Positions 33,675-42,161 of a stretch of 64,000 bases of DNA are shown here, one piece after another; position 1 is the first letter of the stretch, and each line of letters opens with the position of its first letter. Below the pieces are notes generated by a model that worked only from the letters and a program-made list of their open reading frames with translations, had not been told where the DNA came from and ran no database searches. This stretch comes from Gordonia gummivorans. Lineage in GTDB: Bacteria; Actinomycetota; Actinomycetes; Mycobacteriales; Mycobacteriaceae. The DNA is taken from positions 85,276 through 149,275 of the forward strand of contig NZ_JAKWBF010000010.1 of assembly GCF_022513585.1 (NCBI RefSeq). The letters are read 5' to 3'. Position numbers and translations under genes: made by a program.

Positions 33675-34307
33675 TCAACTGCCGCGCTTGATCCATTCCT
33701 CCAAGTGCGGCGACTCGGTGCCGACGGTGGTGCCGTCGCCATGCCCGGTGTAGACCTTGGTCTCCGGGTCGAGGGTGAAGATCTTCTCCTGGATGGACGC
33801 GATGATCGTCGGGAAGCTGGAGTAGCTGCGTCCCGTCGCGCCCGGGCCGCCGGAGAACAGGGTGTCGCCGGAGAAGAGGACACCGGCCTCCGGCACGTAG
33901 ATCACCGACGACCCCGGTGAGTGCCCGGGAGTGTTGATCACCTTGAGACCGGTTCCGGCCACCGAGATCTCTTGTCCGTCTTCGAGATCGCCATGCTCGA
34001 CGTCGGGATGCGTGTCGTTCCACAGCATGTCGTCACCGGGGTGCAGCAGGATCGGTGCACCCGTCTGCTCGGAAAGCTCAGGGGCGACGGTGATGTGGTC
34101 GTTGTGCCCGTGGGTCAGCACGATCGCCTTGACGGTGCGATCACCCACGCCGGCCAGGATCGGCGCGGCGGAATGCGCCGCGTCGATGATCACCACCTCG
34201 TCGTCGTCGCCGATCAGCCAGATGTTGTTGTCGACGTCCCACGTCCCGCCGTCGAGCGAGAACGTGCCGGACGTGACGACATTGTCGATGCGAAGTTCAC
34301 CACTCAT
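33675..34307 (-). CDS. MBL-fold metallo-hydrolase (partner of MscR)
   Basis: A 210-residue glyoxalase II-like hydrolase. The metal motif HGHNDH is in VLTHGHNDHITVAPEL; further ligands are in NTPGHSPGSSVIY and FSGDTLFSGG. It starts 6 bases after the mscR stop and corresponds to Rv2260 beside Rv2259 (mscR) in M. tuberculosis. It may hydrolyse S-formylmycothiol, the product of MscR; this role is inferred from position. Confidence 0.9.
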   Translation of the reverse strand: MSGELRIDNVVTSGTFSLDGGTWDVDNNIWLIGDDDEVVIIDAAHSAAPILAGVGDRTVKAIVLTHGHNDHITVAPELSEQTGAPILLHPGDDMLWNDTHPDVEHGDLEDGQEISVAGTGLKVINTPGHSPGSSVIYVPEAGVLFSGDTLFSGGPGATGRSYSSFPTIIASIQEKIFTLDPETKVYTGHGDGTTVGTESPHLEEWIKRGS

Positions 34308-34313
34308 GTCAGA

Positions 34314-35402
34314 TCAGATCTCCACCACGGAGCGCAGCACCTTGCCCGCGTGCATCGCCTCGAAGGCGGCCTCGATGTCGTTCAACCCGATGCGCTCGGT
34401 GACGAACTTCTCCAGCGGCAGACGGCCCTGTTCGTAGAGGTCGACGAGCATCGGGAAGTCGCGTTCGGGCAGGCAGTCGCCGTACCACGAGGACTTGAGT
34501 GCACCACCGCGAGAGAAGAAGTCGACCAGCGGCATCTCCAACGTCATCTCCGGTGTCGGCACCCCGACCAGAACCACGACGCCGGCGAGATCTCGCGCGT
34601 AGAAGGCCTGCTTGTAGGTTTCCGGCCGACCCACCGCGTCCACCACCACGTCGACGCCGAATCCGTCGGTGAGATCCTGCACGGCGGTGACGACGTCGTC
34701 GACCTCGCTCCCGTTGATGGTGTGCGTGGCACCAAGATCCTTCGCCCACTCGAGTTTGGCGGCGTCGCGGTCGATCGCGATGATCTTGGTCGCGCCCGCC
34801 AGCCGGGCACCGGCGATGGCCGCGTCACCCACACCGCCGCAACCGATTACGGCGACCGAGTCACCGCGTCCGACGTTACCGGTGTTCATGGCGGCACCGA
34901 GTCCGGCCATCACGCCGCAGCCCAGCAGGCCGGCCACGGCCGGGTCGGTCTCGGGATTGACCTTGGTGCACTGCAATTCGTGAATGAGGGTCTTCTCCGC
35001 GAACGCTCCGATACCCAGCGCCGGGGTGAGCTCGGTGCCGTCGGTCAGCGTCATCGGGACACTGGCGTTGAAGGTGTCGAAGCAGTACCACGGACGGCCG
35101 CGCTTACACGCCCGACACTGTCCGCAGACCGCACGCCAGTTGAGGACCACGAAGTCGCCGACCTCGACGTGTGTCACGTCCGAGCCCACCGACTCGACCA
35201 CGCCGGCGGCCTCATGGCCGAGGAGGAACGGGTACTCGTCATTGATACCGCCCTCGCGGTAGGCGAGGTCGGTGTGGCAGACGCCGCACGCCTTGATCGC
35301 GACCACCACGTCGCGAGCGCCGGGATCGGGGATCACCACGTCGACGACCTCGGTCGGCGCCTTCTTGCTGCGTGAGATGACGCCCTTGACTGTCTGCGAC
35401 AT
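34314..35402 (-). CDS. mscR: S-(hydroxymethyl)mycothiol dehydrogenase (formaldehyde dehydrogenase)
   Basis: A 362-residue zinc alcohol dehydrogenase. Catalytic zinc ligands are in CGVCHTD and GHEAAGVVE; the structural zinc site is [15 protein letters not shown]. The NAD-binding motif is [17 protein letters not shown]. The overall sequence matches MscR/AdhE2, which oxidises S-hydroxymethylmycothiol and reduces S-nitrosomycothiol. It would detoxify the formaldehyde released by GbcAB in the betaine pathway encoded nearby. ATG 35402 gives the standard N-terminus. It forms an operon with the MBL hydrolase and is divergent from a LuxR-type gene. Confidence 0.93.
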   Translation of the reverse strand: MSQTVKGVISRSKKAPTEVVDVVIPDPGARDVVVAIKACGVCHTDLAYREGGINDEYPFLLGHEAAGVVESVGSDVTHVEVGDFVVLNWRAVCGQCRACKRGRPWYCFDTFNASVPMTLTDGTELTPALGIGAFAEKTLIHELQCTKVNPETDPAVAGLLGCGVMAGLGAAMNTGNVGRGDSVAVIGCGGVGDAAIAGARLAGATKIIAIDRDAAKLEWAKDLGATHTINGSEVDDVVTAVQDLTDGFGVDVVVDAVGRPETYKQAFYARDLAGVVVLVGVPTPEMTLEMPLVDFFSRGGALKSSWYGDCLPERDFPMLVDLYEQGRLPLEKFVTERIGLNDIEAAFEAMHAGKVLRSVVEI

Positions 35403-35549
35403 GTGCTGGAACTCCTGTGCGATCGGTCCATCAGTTCTCTTCACGCCGGGCACAACCCTGGCGTGGCCACCCATAAGAATGGTGCCATCTGACCACCCCG
35501 TCACCTAGACGATTGGCGGGGAAAACCTGGCCGTTGGTACGGTCGATGG

Positions 35550-36815
35550 GTGACCACAAGCTCCAAGCAGCCCGACGATTGGGCGCTGTTGCTGTCGGTC
35601 ATCGACGGACCCCTGCCGGAGATCGCCAAGCGCTTCTCGCAGTTCCTCGCACCCCGGATCGCCCACGACGCCCTGGTGATCTTCACTCGCGAATGCACCG
35701 GACGACCACGCAAGGTCGCCGGTCGTACCGACATCGTGGAGCGGGTGACAGTCGACGAACTTGAGGTCGTGAAGAACGCCGTCGACGTCGGCGGTCCGAT
35801 CACCATGACCGCGCGCGTCGCCGGCGAGCAGCGGCGCCTGCGCGTGGTACGCGACGCGACCGACACCTTGCTCGTTCTGATCCCGCGTCAGGAGACCGCG
35901 CGTCTGCCTGACCTGATCGACTCCTGGTTTGCCCTGGTGGCCATGTCGATTCGACATCGCGTCGCGCAGGCCAGCCCCGACTACCTGGCCGAATCGCGAG
36001 CCGCGTCGTCGGAGCGCGCCCGCACCATCACGCAGCTGACCGAGATGCACGAGTCAACCCTGACCTCGATTCTCGGCACCCTGCGCTCCCCCGACCTCGA
36101 CGATCGCACCGCCCGCGTCATCGCGAGTGGGTCGGCGTCGGACGCGTTGATCGCCCTGCGTAGCGTCGGCGATGCCGATCGCGAACTGTCGGAGGAATCC
36201 CTCGATGCGACGATCGATCGGATCCAGACCGAGCTGATGCCACTGGTGCGGCATGCCGGGGTCGACGTCGAGCACGCCCGACCACCAGCGGCCGGGCAGT
36301 CCCTGCCGGGTGAAACCGCGCACGCCGTGCGTGCCATCGTACGTGCGGTGACCGCGGCGTTCCTCGCGCAACCCACGCCTTCGCGCATGCGGATCGGATG
36401 GTCGGCCGACGGCGAGAGCTTGCTCGTCGAGATACGCGATCACGGCAGCGGCAAGGTGGATGGCGATGCCCTCCGACGGCAACTGGGCGGTCGGCTCCAG
36501 GCGCTCGACGGACACCTCGATGTCGAGGTGATCGACGACTGGGGCAGCCGCGTCACGGTGCGACTCCCGCTCGATTCACCGACGAGGAGTCCCGACGAAC
36601 CGCTCGTCTCGACCCTCAACCCGCGTGAGCTCGAAGTGCTCGGCCATCTGGGAATGGGTAAGCGTAACAAGGCAATTGCCGCCGAACTGGGCGTCAGCGA
36701 ATCGACGATCAAGTTCCACGTGACCGGCGTCCTGCAGAAGCTGCAGGTGTCCTCGCGCAGCGAAGCCGGACTGATCGCGGTGCGGGCGGGCATCGCTCCG
36801 CCACCCGCTCGATGA
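35550..36815 (+). CDS. LuxR-type regulator with sensor region
   Basis: A 421-residue regulator. The N-terminal 150 residues have no clear family. A central part (about 150-345) contains a degenerate histidine-kinase-like segment, including SADGESLLVEIRDHGSGKVDGDAL and VEVIDDWGSRVTVRLPL (an ATPase-like fold). The C-terminus is a LuxR helix-turn-helix (LNPRELEVLGHLGMGKRNKAIAAELGVSESTIKFHV). The start is GTG 35550, with TACGGT at 35538-35543 as a plausible -10 for a leaderless mRNA. Divergent from mscR; the signal is unknown. Confidence 0.8.
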   Translation: MTTSSKQPDDWALLLSVIDGPLPEIAKRFSQFLAPRIAHDALVIFTRECTGRPRKVAGRTDIVERVTVDELEVVKNAVDVGGPITMTARVAGEQRRLRVVRDATDTLLVLIPRQETARLPDLIDSWFALVAMSIRHRVAQASPDYLAESRAASSERARTITQLTEMHESTLTSILGTLRSPDLDDRTARVIASGSASDALIALRSVGDADRELSEESLDATIDRIQTELMPLVRHAGVDVEHARPPAAGQSLPGETAHAVRAIVRAVTAAFLAQPTPSRMRIGWSADGESLLVEIRDHGSGKVDGDALRRQLGGRLQALDGHLDVEVIDDWGSRVTVRLPLDSPTRSPDEPLVSTLNPRELEVLGHLGMGKRNKAIAAELGVSESTIKFHVTGVLQKLQVSSRSEAGLIAVRAGIAPPPAR

Positions 36816-36865
36816 CCCACCCCTGAGCTGAGGTGCCCGGCTCCGCCGGCTGATCCGAAGAGTTG

Positions 36866-37015
36866 GTGACCGACGCTCTGACCTGGGCAAACGCCGCAGT
36901 GCTCTGTCCCTGAAAATAGGGGAAGAACTTCTTCCCCGGGGTTCACAGTCGTCCCCTAGAAATTCCTAGGGGAGGACTCCAAGAGTAGGGGACGAGTTTT
37001 CTTCCCCTAGTTTCT
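36866..37015. repeat. Three-hairpin repeat family A, copy 3
   Basis: The core from 36914 has GGGGAAGAA-C-TTCTTCCCC, GTCCCCTAGAAATTCCTAGGGGA and AGGGGACGAG..CTTCCCCTAG. The left flank (GACGCTCTGACCTGGGCAAA..) is a diverged version of that in copy 1. The right end runs into the long tail shared with 63.7-64.0 kb. Confidence 0.8.
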
Positions 37016-37290
37016 TGGCGGCAAAGAGCGCTTTCTGTGCTCGACGACGATGTTCGGAGTCCGAGGTCTGCGCTCGAGGTGGACCTCGGTGAGGGTTGAC
37101 CGCGACGGCGGCTTCGCCGACCTCCGAGGCGCGTCGTCGGCGTGTCGTGGTTTGAGAAACCGCGTGTCTGTTCAGAAACCCGTGGCGCACCAGCGGTTTC
37201 TGGCCACATCAGCGGTTTCTGGCGACCAATGCGGTTTCTGCGATGAGGCCGCACTCTTCCCGCCTTCACGATCGTCGGCAACGCCGACGG
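36988..37290 (+). repeat. 300-bp composite element, copy 1 (with 19-bp-period motif array)
   Basis: This segment is repeated in inverse orientation at about 63700-64000 with roughly 95% identity by eye. It contains two AGAAACC motifs (37155, 37174) followed by three GGTTTCT motifs (starting 37195, 37214, 37233), all close to a 19-base period. The inverted halves can pair in several ways. No protein function is supported. Confidence 0.8.
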
Positions 37291-37414
37291 AGGGACGCTG
37301 ACTCGACGAGCCTGATGTAAGGCATCGAAGGAGTTCGCAACGCTAACGAACAAGTCTCCACCGTCGATATCACCCGTGTACAGATTGGTCGGGCCACAAC
37401 CCGAGGAGATCCGC

Positions 37415-37951
37415 ATGGCTCACCCCGCTGTTCGCCGCTTGTCCGTCGCCGCCGCTGCATCGGTCGCTGCGCTCACCGCCGTCATCCCGGCCACCGCCTT
37501 GGCTGCGCCCCACCCAACACCTGCCGGAACCTCCGGCGGCGGCGCGTGTCTGTCGGTCTCGTCGTCGGAGGTGCAGCGCGCCCTCCGGGTGATCGGTCCG
37601 CCGCTGGGCCGGCGCGATCTGCACTGGATTCTGCGATCCAAGTCGACCGCGCGGACGCCGAATTGCCCGCCGCTGATGTGGGCGGCCTTCGACACCTCGC
37701 GCGGCACCGTGTCGTCGCCGACGGCGGTGTTGCTGTTCCGCCCGGGGAAGTTCCTCGGCCCGACGACCCGAAAGACCGCGGGCTACGTGCAGGTCACCGG
37801 GTCGACACCGTTCAGCGTCACCGTCACCTACCGATGGCCCAAGCCGCAGGACGCCAATGCGAACCCGACAGGTGGGCCGGTATCGTCGACCTTTGTCGCA
37901 CTGGGCGACTCGGTCTTCCGCTTCGGCGAGCTGCCGCCCGGGATCTACTGA
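37415..37951 (+). CDS. Secreted LppP/LprE-like protein of unknown function
   Basis: A 178-residue exported protein. It has a classical signal peptide (RRLSVAAAASVAALTAVIPA, cleavage near ALAAP at about residue 31) and no lipobox. The mature part ends with a block (VTVTYRWPKPQDANANPTGGPVSSTF) that resembles the LppP/LprE family of mycobacterial lipoproteins. Two Cys residues (ACLSV and TPNCPP) may form a disulfide. ATG 37415 has a strong GAGGAG site 7 bases upstream. It ends 1 base before the convergent SAP-domain gene. Confidence 0.75.
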   Translation: MAHPAVRRLSVAAAASVAALTAVIPATALAAPHPTPAGTSGGGACLSVSSSEVQRALRVIGPPLGRRDLHWILRSKSTARTPNCPPLMWAAFDTSRGTVSSPTAVLLFRPGKFLGPTTRKTAGYVQVTGSTPFSVTVTYRWPKPQDANANPTGGPVSSTFVALGDSVFRFGELPPGIY

Positions 37952-37952
37952 G

Positions 37953-38462
37953 TCAGCCCAGCGCGTCGAGCAACTGCGCCTTGGTCATCGTCGAATAGCC
38001 CTTGAGGCCCTTCTCCTTTGCCTGTGCGCGTAGTTCGACGACGGTCGGACCCTTCGGCGCCGCAACCTTCTTGGCGGCGGGCTTGGTTGCGGGAGCCGCC
38101 TTCTTTGCTGTGGCCCTGCTCGCGGGAACTGCCGGGGCAGCGGGTCTTGTGGTTGCGGGTTTGGTGGTCGCGGGCTTCTGTGCGGGCGCCTTCGACTCTG
38201 CTGTCACCGTCTCTGCCACAACCTGTTTCGGGGCCAATTCCTCGAGGGCCTCGGTCTCGATCTCGTCCTCGGACGCCGTGGGCTTCTTGGCCTTGTTGGT
38301 TGCCTTGCTCACGAGCTTGAGCACCTCTTTGCGGAGAGCGGCAGCGTCCTTCTCTGCCTTCTTCACGCGCTTCTTGGCCTCTTTGTCGAGGCGCGCCAGC
38401 TCCTCGGAAAGGCGACCGACTTCGGCTTCCAGCCGCTCGACCAGTTCCTTCTTCTTGCCCAT
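37953..38462 (-). CDS. Lysine/alanine-rich protein with coiled coil and C-terminal SAP/Rho-N-like domain
   Basis: A 169-residue basic protein. Residues about 1-60 form a charged coiled coil (KELVERLEAEVGRLSEELARL). The middle (about 85-135) is a low-complexity, histone-like Ala/Pro/Lys linker with AKKAAPATKPAAKK. The C-terminus VVELRAQAKEKGLKGYSTM is a SAP/Rho-N nucleic-acid-binding helix pair. It probably binds DNA or RNA as a nucleoid-associated protein. It is encoded divergently from a small paralogue sharing the C-terminal module. Confidence 0.78.
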   Translation of the reverse strand: MGKKKELVERLEAEVGRLSEELARLDKEAKKRVKKAEKDAAALRKEVLKLVSKATNKAKKPTASEDEIETEALEELAPKQVVAETVTAESKAPAQKPATTKPATTRPAAPAVPASRATAKKAAPATKPAAKKVAAPKGPTVVELRAQAKEKGLKGYSTMTKAQLLDALG

Positions 38463-38567
38463 GAAAACCACCCGTCCTCGTCGTCAGACCGATAGTCACC
38501 CTACCCGGTAGGGTCGAACCTGAGGCTGAAGTCAGCGGCCGATCCGACGTCACGTCAGGAGGCTGAC

Positions 38568-38837
38568 ATGCCACAACGCGAACCCGGACCATCGGTCAAG
38601 GACGACGAGCTTTACGAAAAGCTGCGCGACGAAGGCAACTCCAAGGAGAAGTCCGCGCGCATAGCCAACGCCGCCGCCAACACCTCCCGATCGAAGGTCG
38701 GCAAGAAGGGCGGACGCTCCGCGTCGTACGAAGACTGGACCGTCACCGAACTACGTTCGCGTGCAAAGGAGCTCGGGCTCAGCGGTTACTCCTCGTTACG
38801 CAAGGGTGAACTCATCGACAAGTTGCGAGAACACTGA
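38568..38837 (+). CDS. Small SAP/Rho-N-like domain protein
   Basis: An 89-residue protein. The N-terminal half (DDELYEKLRDEGNSKEKSARIANA) matches a small family common in actinobacteria; the C-terminal half (WTVTELRSRAKELGLSGYSS) is a SAP/Rho-N-like module nearly identical in pattern to that of the divergent neighbour. ATG 38568 follows GGAGG. It ends 6 bases before the convergent LuxR gene. Likely nucleic-acid binding. Confidence 0.83.
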   Translation: MPQREPGPSVKDDELYEKLRDEGNSKEKSARIANAAANTSRSKVGKKGGRSASYEDWTVTELRSRAKELGLSGYSSLRKGELIDKLREH

Positions 38838-38843
38838 GACGCC

Positions 38844-39647
38844 CTAGGGCAACAGCCCGGCACGACGCGCCGTCACGACCGCCTCGAACCGCGTCGCGGC
38901 GTCGAGTTTGCGCATCGCCGCCTTGACGTAGCCCTTCGTCGTCTCCACGGTGATGCCCAACTCGGCGGCGATGCGCGCGTTGGGATATCCGAGCGCGGCA
39001 AGCGACAACACATCCTGCTCCCGCGAAGTCAGGCTCGGAAAAGCCTGTGCAGAAACCGGATTCGAGGTCAACTCGTCGGTGATGCGGTCCAGCTCCTCGG
39101 CAAGACGACGGTCGCCGCTCGTCGCCGCGAGGACACGGAGGCGCGCGTATGCGGCCGCGACGCTGTCTCCGGCCGCGTCGGCACGATCCGCCGATGCTTC
39201 CATTCGAATGCGCGCGGCGACGATCTCCTGCTCCACGGCCCGCGCCTCCATGGCCAGGACATCGAGGGTTCGACCGCCGATCGGGTCGGCCGCGCGCAAG
39301 GCGCCGTAGAGCACGGCGACCGGCTTGCGGTCGACGATCACCGGTGCCGCGGCCATCGCCCGGAGCCCTTCCCGCGCGATGATCGTGTTGTAGCGGTGGG
39401 TGATGCGAGGCGTCTTGAGATAGTCGTCGACCACCATCGGCCGGTTGACCGCGACGACCTTGCCGCCGAGTCCGTGACCGATGTCGACGGATACGCCATT
39501 CAGTGCTCCGACGGTGTCACCGGCGAAGTGGTCGAGTCGCAGGGCGCGTGGCCCGAGGACCACTCCACCGAAGGCCAGCGGCACACCGCTGTCGCGCTTG
39601 ATCCGGCGCAGCGCGGCGACGACCGAGCCCGACAACGCGTCGCCCAC
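38844..39647 (-). CDS. LuxR family regulator with GAF-like sensor
   Basis: A 267-residue regulator. Residues about 1-140 form a GAF-like domain (VPLAFGGVVLGPRALRLDHFAG). The C-terminal LuxR domain is LTSREQDVLSLAALGYPNARIAAELGI followed by TVETTKGYVKAAMRKL. GTG 39647 is chosen for its GGAGGTGAT site; the frame stays open far upstream as antisense to the synthetase gene. It is divergent from the acyl-CoA synthetase gene with a 99-base shared promoter region and is its likely regulator. Confidence 0.85.
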   Translation of the reverse strand: MGDALSGSVVAALRRIKRDSGVPLAFGGVVLGPRALRLDHFAGDTVGALNGVSVDIGHGLGGKVVAVNRPMVVDDYLKTPRITHRYNTIIAREGLRAMAAAPVIVDRKPVAVLYGALRAADPIGGRTLDVLAMEARAVEQEIVAARIRMEASADRADAAGDSVAAAYARLRVLAATSGDRRLAEELDRITDELTSNPVSAQAFPSLTSREQDVLSLAALGYPNARIAAELGITVETTKGYVKAAMRKLDAATRFEAVVTARRAGLLP

Positions 39648-39746
39648 TCGATCACCTCCGGTCCGACCCCTCTTCGGGGGGTGGTCAGCGAATGCCGACC
39701 GGTTCACACTGTGACTCAGCTTACTGCCCTGATCTGGAGGTCGACG

Positions 39747-41318
39747 ATGACACAAACCGCCACCACTCCCCTGGAAACGGTGACCGGATGGTTGGAGATG
39801 TACGGCGCCGGCGACGCCAACGCGGCGCACCTCCTCGTCGACCGCCACGATCCGACGGCCGTCGCGTTCACCACCATCGACGTCGATGACGCCGGCAACC
39901 CTCTGACCAGCGATATCACCTACGGTGAGCTTGCCGATCAGTCGAAACGCTTCGCGTCGGCTCTGGCCGAGATGGGCGTCGGACGAGGCGACACGGTCGG
40001 CGTTCTCATGGGCAAGCGGACCGAACTCGTCGTCGCGCTTCTGGCCATCGCGCGCCTCGGCGCGGTCTACATCCCGCTGTTCACCGCGTTCGCGACGCCG
40101 GCCATCGAGATGCGGTTGCGGGCGGGCAACGCGTCGGTCGTCGTCACCGAACCGAGCCAGGCGAGCAAGCTCGACGGTCTCGACGGGATCACGACTGTGG
40201 TCGCAGGCGAGCAGTTCGACGGGCTCGTCACCGAGAGCGCCCCCATCGAGGAGTCGGTCGAGGTCGGCGGCGACGGCGCGCTGATCCTGCTGTTCACCAG
40301 CGGTACGACGGGCGCACCCAAGGGCGTTCCGGTGCCGGTCAAGGCGCTGGCGTCGTTCGTCACCTACATGCATTACGGCCTCGACGTGTCGGCCGACGAC
40401 GTGTTCTGGAATGCCGCCGACCCGGGCTGGGCGTACGGCCTGTACTACGGGGTGCTCGGTCCGCTCGCGATCGGCCGACCCAACCTGCTGCTGCACGCCG
40501 GCTTCTCCGCCGACCTCACCGCCCGGATCCTCACGGACCTTAAGGTCACCAACTTCGCGGCCGCCCCGACCGTCTATCGGACGTTGAGCAAGGACCCGAA
40601 GATCGACGGTTTCGCGCTGCGCCGGGCGTCGTCGGCCGGTGAGCCGTTGACGCCCGACGTGATCGAGTGGGCGAAGACGGCGCTCGGCACCGAGGTGCGC
40701 GACCACTACGGACAGACCGAGCACGGCATGTTCATCAACAATCACTGGCACGACGACGTCCGCGAGCCGCTCATCCCGGGCTCGATGGGTAAACCGATGC
40801 CGGGCTTCGCCGCGGGGATCGTCGAGGGCCAGATCGCGATCGACGTCCCGGCCAGCCCGCTGATGTGGTTCACCGGTTACCTCGACGCCCCGGAGAAGAC
40901 CGCCGCCCGATTCACCGAGGACAAGCGGTGGTACCTGACCGGTGACACCGGCCGAGTGGATCCAGAAGGTTCGGACACGGCAGGTTATTACTTCTTCACC
41001 GCCCGCGACGACGACGTGATCATCATGGCCGGCTACCGCATCGGACCGTTCGACGTGGAGAGCGTCCTCATCACCCACCCGTCGGTGATCGACGTCGCGG
41101 TGGTCGGACGCCCGGATCAGTTGCGCGGCGAGGTTCTCGAGGCGTTCGTCGTGCTCGCCGACGGTATGGCCGGCACCGACGAGCTGGAAACCGAACTGCA
41201 GCAACTGGTCAAAACCGAGTTCGCCGCACACGCCTACCCGCGGACGGTCCACTTCGTCGATTCACTGCCCAAGACCCCGAGCGGCAAGATTCAGCGGTTC
41301 ATTCTGCGTAAGAAGTGA
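39747..41318 (+). CDS. AMP-dependent acyl-CoA synthetase
   Basis: A 523-residue AMP-forming acid-CoA ligase. The P-loop is LLFTSGTTGAPKGVPVP (about residues 179-195). Adenylation motifs include SSAGEPLTPDVIEW, DHYGQTEHGMF and WYLTGDTGRVDPEG. The C-terminal catalytic Lys is in LPKTPSGKIQRFILRKK. It resembles acetyl/propionyl- or medium-chain ligases; substrate unknown. ATG 39747 follows CTGGAGG. Confidence 0.9.
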   Translation: MTQTATTPLETVTGWLEMYGAGDANAAHLLVDRHDPTAVAFTTIDVDDAGNPLTSDITYGELADQSKRFASALAEMGVGRGDTVGVLMGKRTELVVALLAIARLGAVYIPLFTAFATPAIEMRLRAGNASVVVTEPSQASKLDGLDGITTVVAGEQFDGLVTESAPIEESVEVGGDGALILLFTSGTTGAPKGVPVPVKALASFVTYMHYGLDVSADDVFWNAADPGWAYGLYYGVLGPLAIGRPNLLLHAGFSADLTARILTDLKVTNFAAAPTVYRTLSKDPKIDGFALRRASSAGEPLTPDVIEWAKTALGTEVRDHYGQTEHGMFINNHWHDDVREPLIPGSMGKPMPGFAAGIVEGQIAIDVPASPLMWFTGYLDAPEKTAARFTEDKRWYLTGDTGRVDPEGSDTAGYYFFTARDDDVIIMAGYRIGPFDVESVLITHPSVIDVAVVGRPDQLRGEVLEAFVVLADGMAGTDELETELQQLVKTEFAAHAYPRTVHFVDSLPKTPSGKIQRFILRKK

Positions 41319-41327
41319 AGTCTCGCT

Positions 41328-41423
41328 GATCGAGCCGACACCGAGCCCCCTGGGGCGAGGCGTCGTGTCGAGATCCGCCGGATCGAGCCGACACCGAGCG
41401 CAGCGAGGCGTCGTGTCGAGATC
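41328..41423. repeat. Two direct copies of palindromic repeat family D
   Basis: Copy 1 (41328-41375) and copy 2 (41381-41423) both start GATCGAGCCGACACCGAG and end GGCGTCGTGTCGAGATC, so each unit is itself an imperfect palindrome (CGACAC with GTGTCG, GATC ends). The centre differs: CCCCCTGGGG in copy 1, CGCAGC in copy 2. They fill the convergent gap, and the second reaches the stop codon of the next gene. Confidence 0.75.
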
Positions 41424-42033
41424 ACACCAACCGCCGCACCGACTCCGGCACTTCGCCATCCGAGTAGCCGATCGGTTCGTCGAACACGGTTCGGACCGGT
41501 ACGACGCCGGTCCATCCGTCGACGTCGACCCCGGGTCCGCCGGTGCGCGCCTTGGCCAGCCACTGACCGTCGACGATGGGCAGTCGCAGGGTGATGGTTG
41601 CGGCGATCTCCTTGGCTGTGGCGGCGGGGACTTCGGCAACGCGGCCGGGAATCATCTTGTCGGACATCATCTCCAGGACGTGGCGCGAGTCGTCGACCTT
41701 TACGCAGGTGCCTCGCACCACCGCCGACCGGTAGTTCGCGGAGTGGTTGAACAGCGTGTCGGCGATGACGATCCCGTCGAGTACGAACACCGTGAACGCG
41801 ACGGGCGCACCAGCGGCGATGTGTCGGAGCAGTCCGGCTCCGGATGAGCCGTGCAGGAGGATGTCGTCGCCGTCGCGGGCGAACAGCATCGGCACCGACC
41901 AGGGCAGACGGTCGACGACGGTGGACAGGGTGCCGACCCGTGCCTCGTCGAGCACGCTGTCGAGGACTTCGCGGTCACCCGCACGGTCGGGTTTGCGTGT
42001 GAGGGCGACCAGCGGATCCGGGTGTGAGGGCAT
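41422..42033 (-). CDS. Pyridoxamine 5'-phosphate oxidase-fold flavoprotein
   Basis: A 203-residue PNPOx-like split-barrel protein. Typical blocks are VGTLSTVVDRLPWSVPMLFARDGDDILLHG near residues 33-62 and NYRSAVVRGTCVKVDD. The family binds FMN or F420; the substrate is unknown. Start ATG 42033. Its stop codon overlaps the last bases of the family D repeat. Confidence 0.85.
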   Translation of the reverse strand: MPSHPDPLVALTRKPDRAGDREVLDSVLDEARVGTLSTVVDRLPWSVPMLFARDGDDILLHGSSGAGLLRHIAAGAPVAFTVFVLDGIVIADTLFNHSANYRSAVVRGTCVKVDDSRHVLEMMSDKMIPGRVAEVPAATAKEIAATITLRLPIVDGQWLAKARTGGPGVDVDGWTGVVPVRTVFDEPIGYSDGEVPESVRRLV

Positions 42034-42161
42034 GCGGCAATGGTGGGCGCTGCAGGGTTCTCGCTCAAGGCATTTTCACGCGCTCGAGAATTGCGGACTG
42101 AAGCTGTCCGCAAAACGCCATAGCGTCGTTCTCAATCACCCCCACCACGAAAGAGGACATC

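Larger units (their letters stand above)
36816..37414. other. Gene-free region holding the composite repeat element
   Basis: About 600 bases between the LuxR gene and the secreted protein gene. It contains a family A core (36914-37015) directly followed by a 280-base tail (37012-37290) with five GGTTTCT/AGAAACC motifs. The remaining 120 bases before 37415 form the leader of the next gene. An 83-codon open frame (37050-37301) is judged non-coding. Confidence 0.7.

Noticed and set aside
36818..36910. Family A flank as a separate riboswitch
   Set aside because: It is part of the repeated flank seen at 15.9 and 28.2 kb next to unrelated genes, so it is not specific to a regulated gene.
37154..37241. 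Possible short CRISPR-like array (GGTTTCT motifs at 19-bp spacing)
   Set aside because: Repeat units are only about 9-11 bases with 8-10-base spacers, two are inverted, and there are no cas genes.
37050..37301. 83-codon open frame conserved in the composite repeat (also readable inverted near 63.7-63.9 kb)
   Set aside because: Most differences between the two copies change the encoded residue, and there is no ribosome site; conservation fits a non-coding repeat better.
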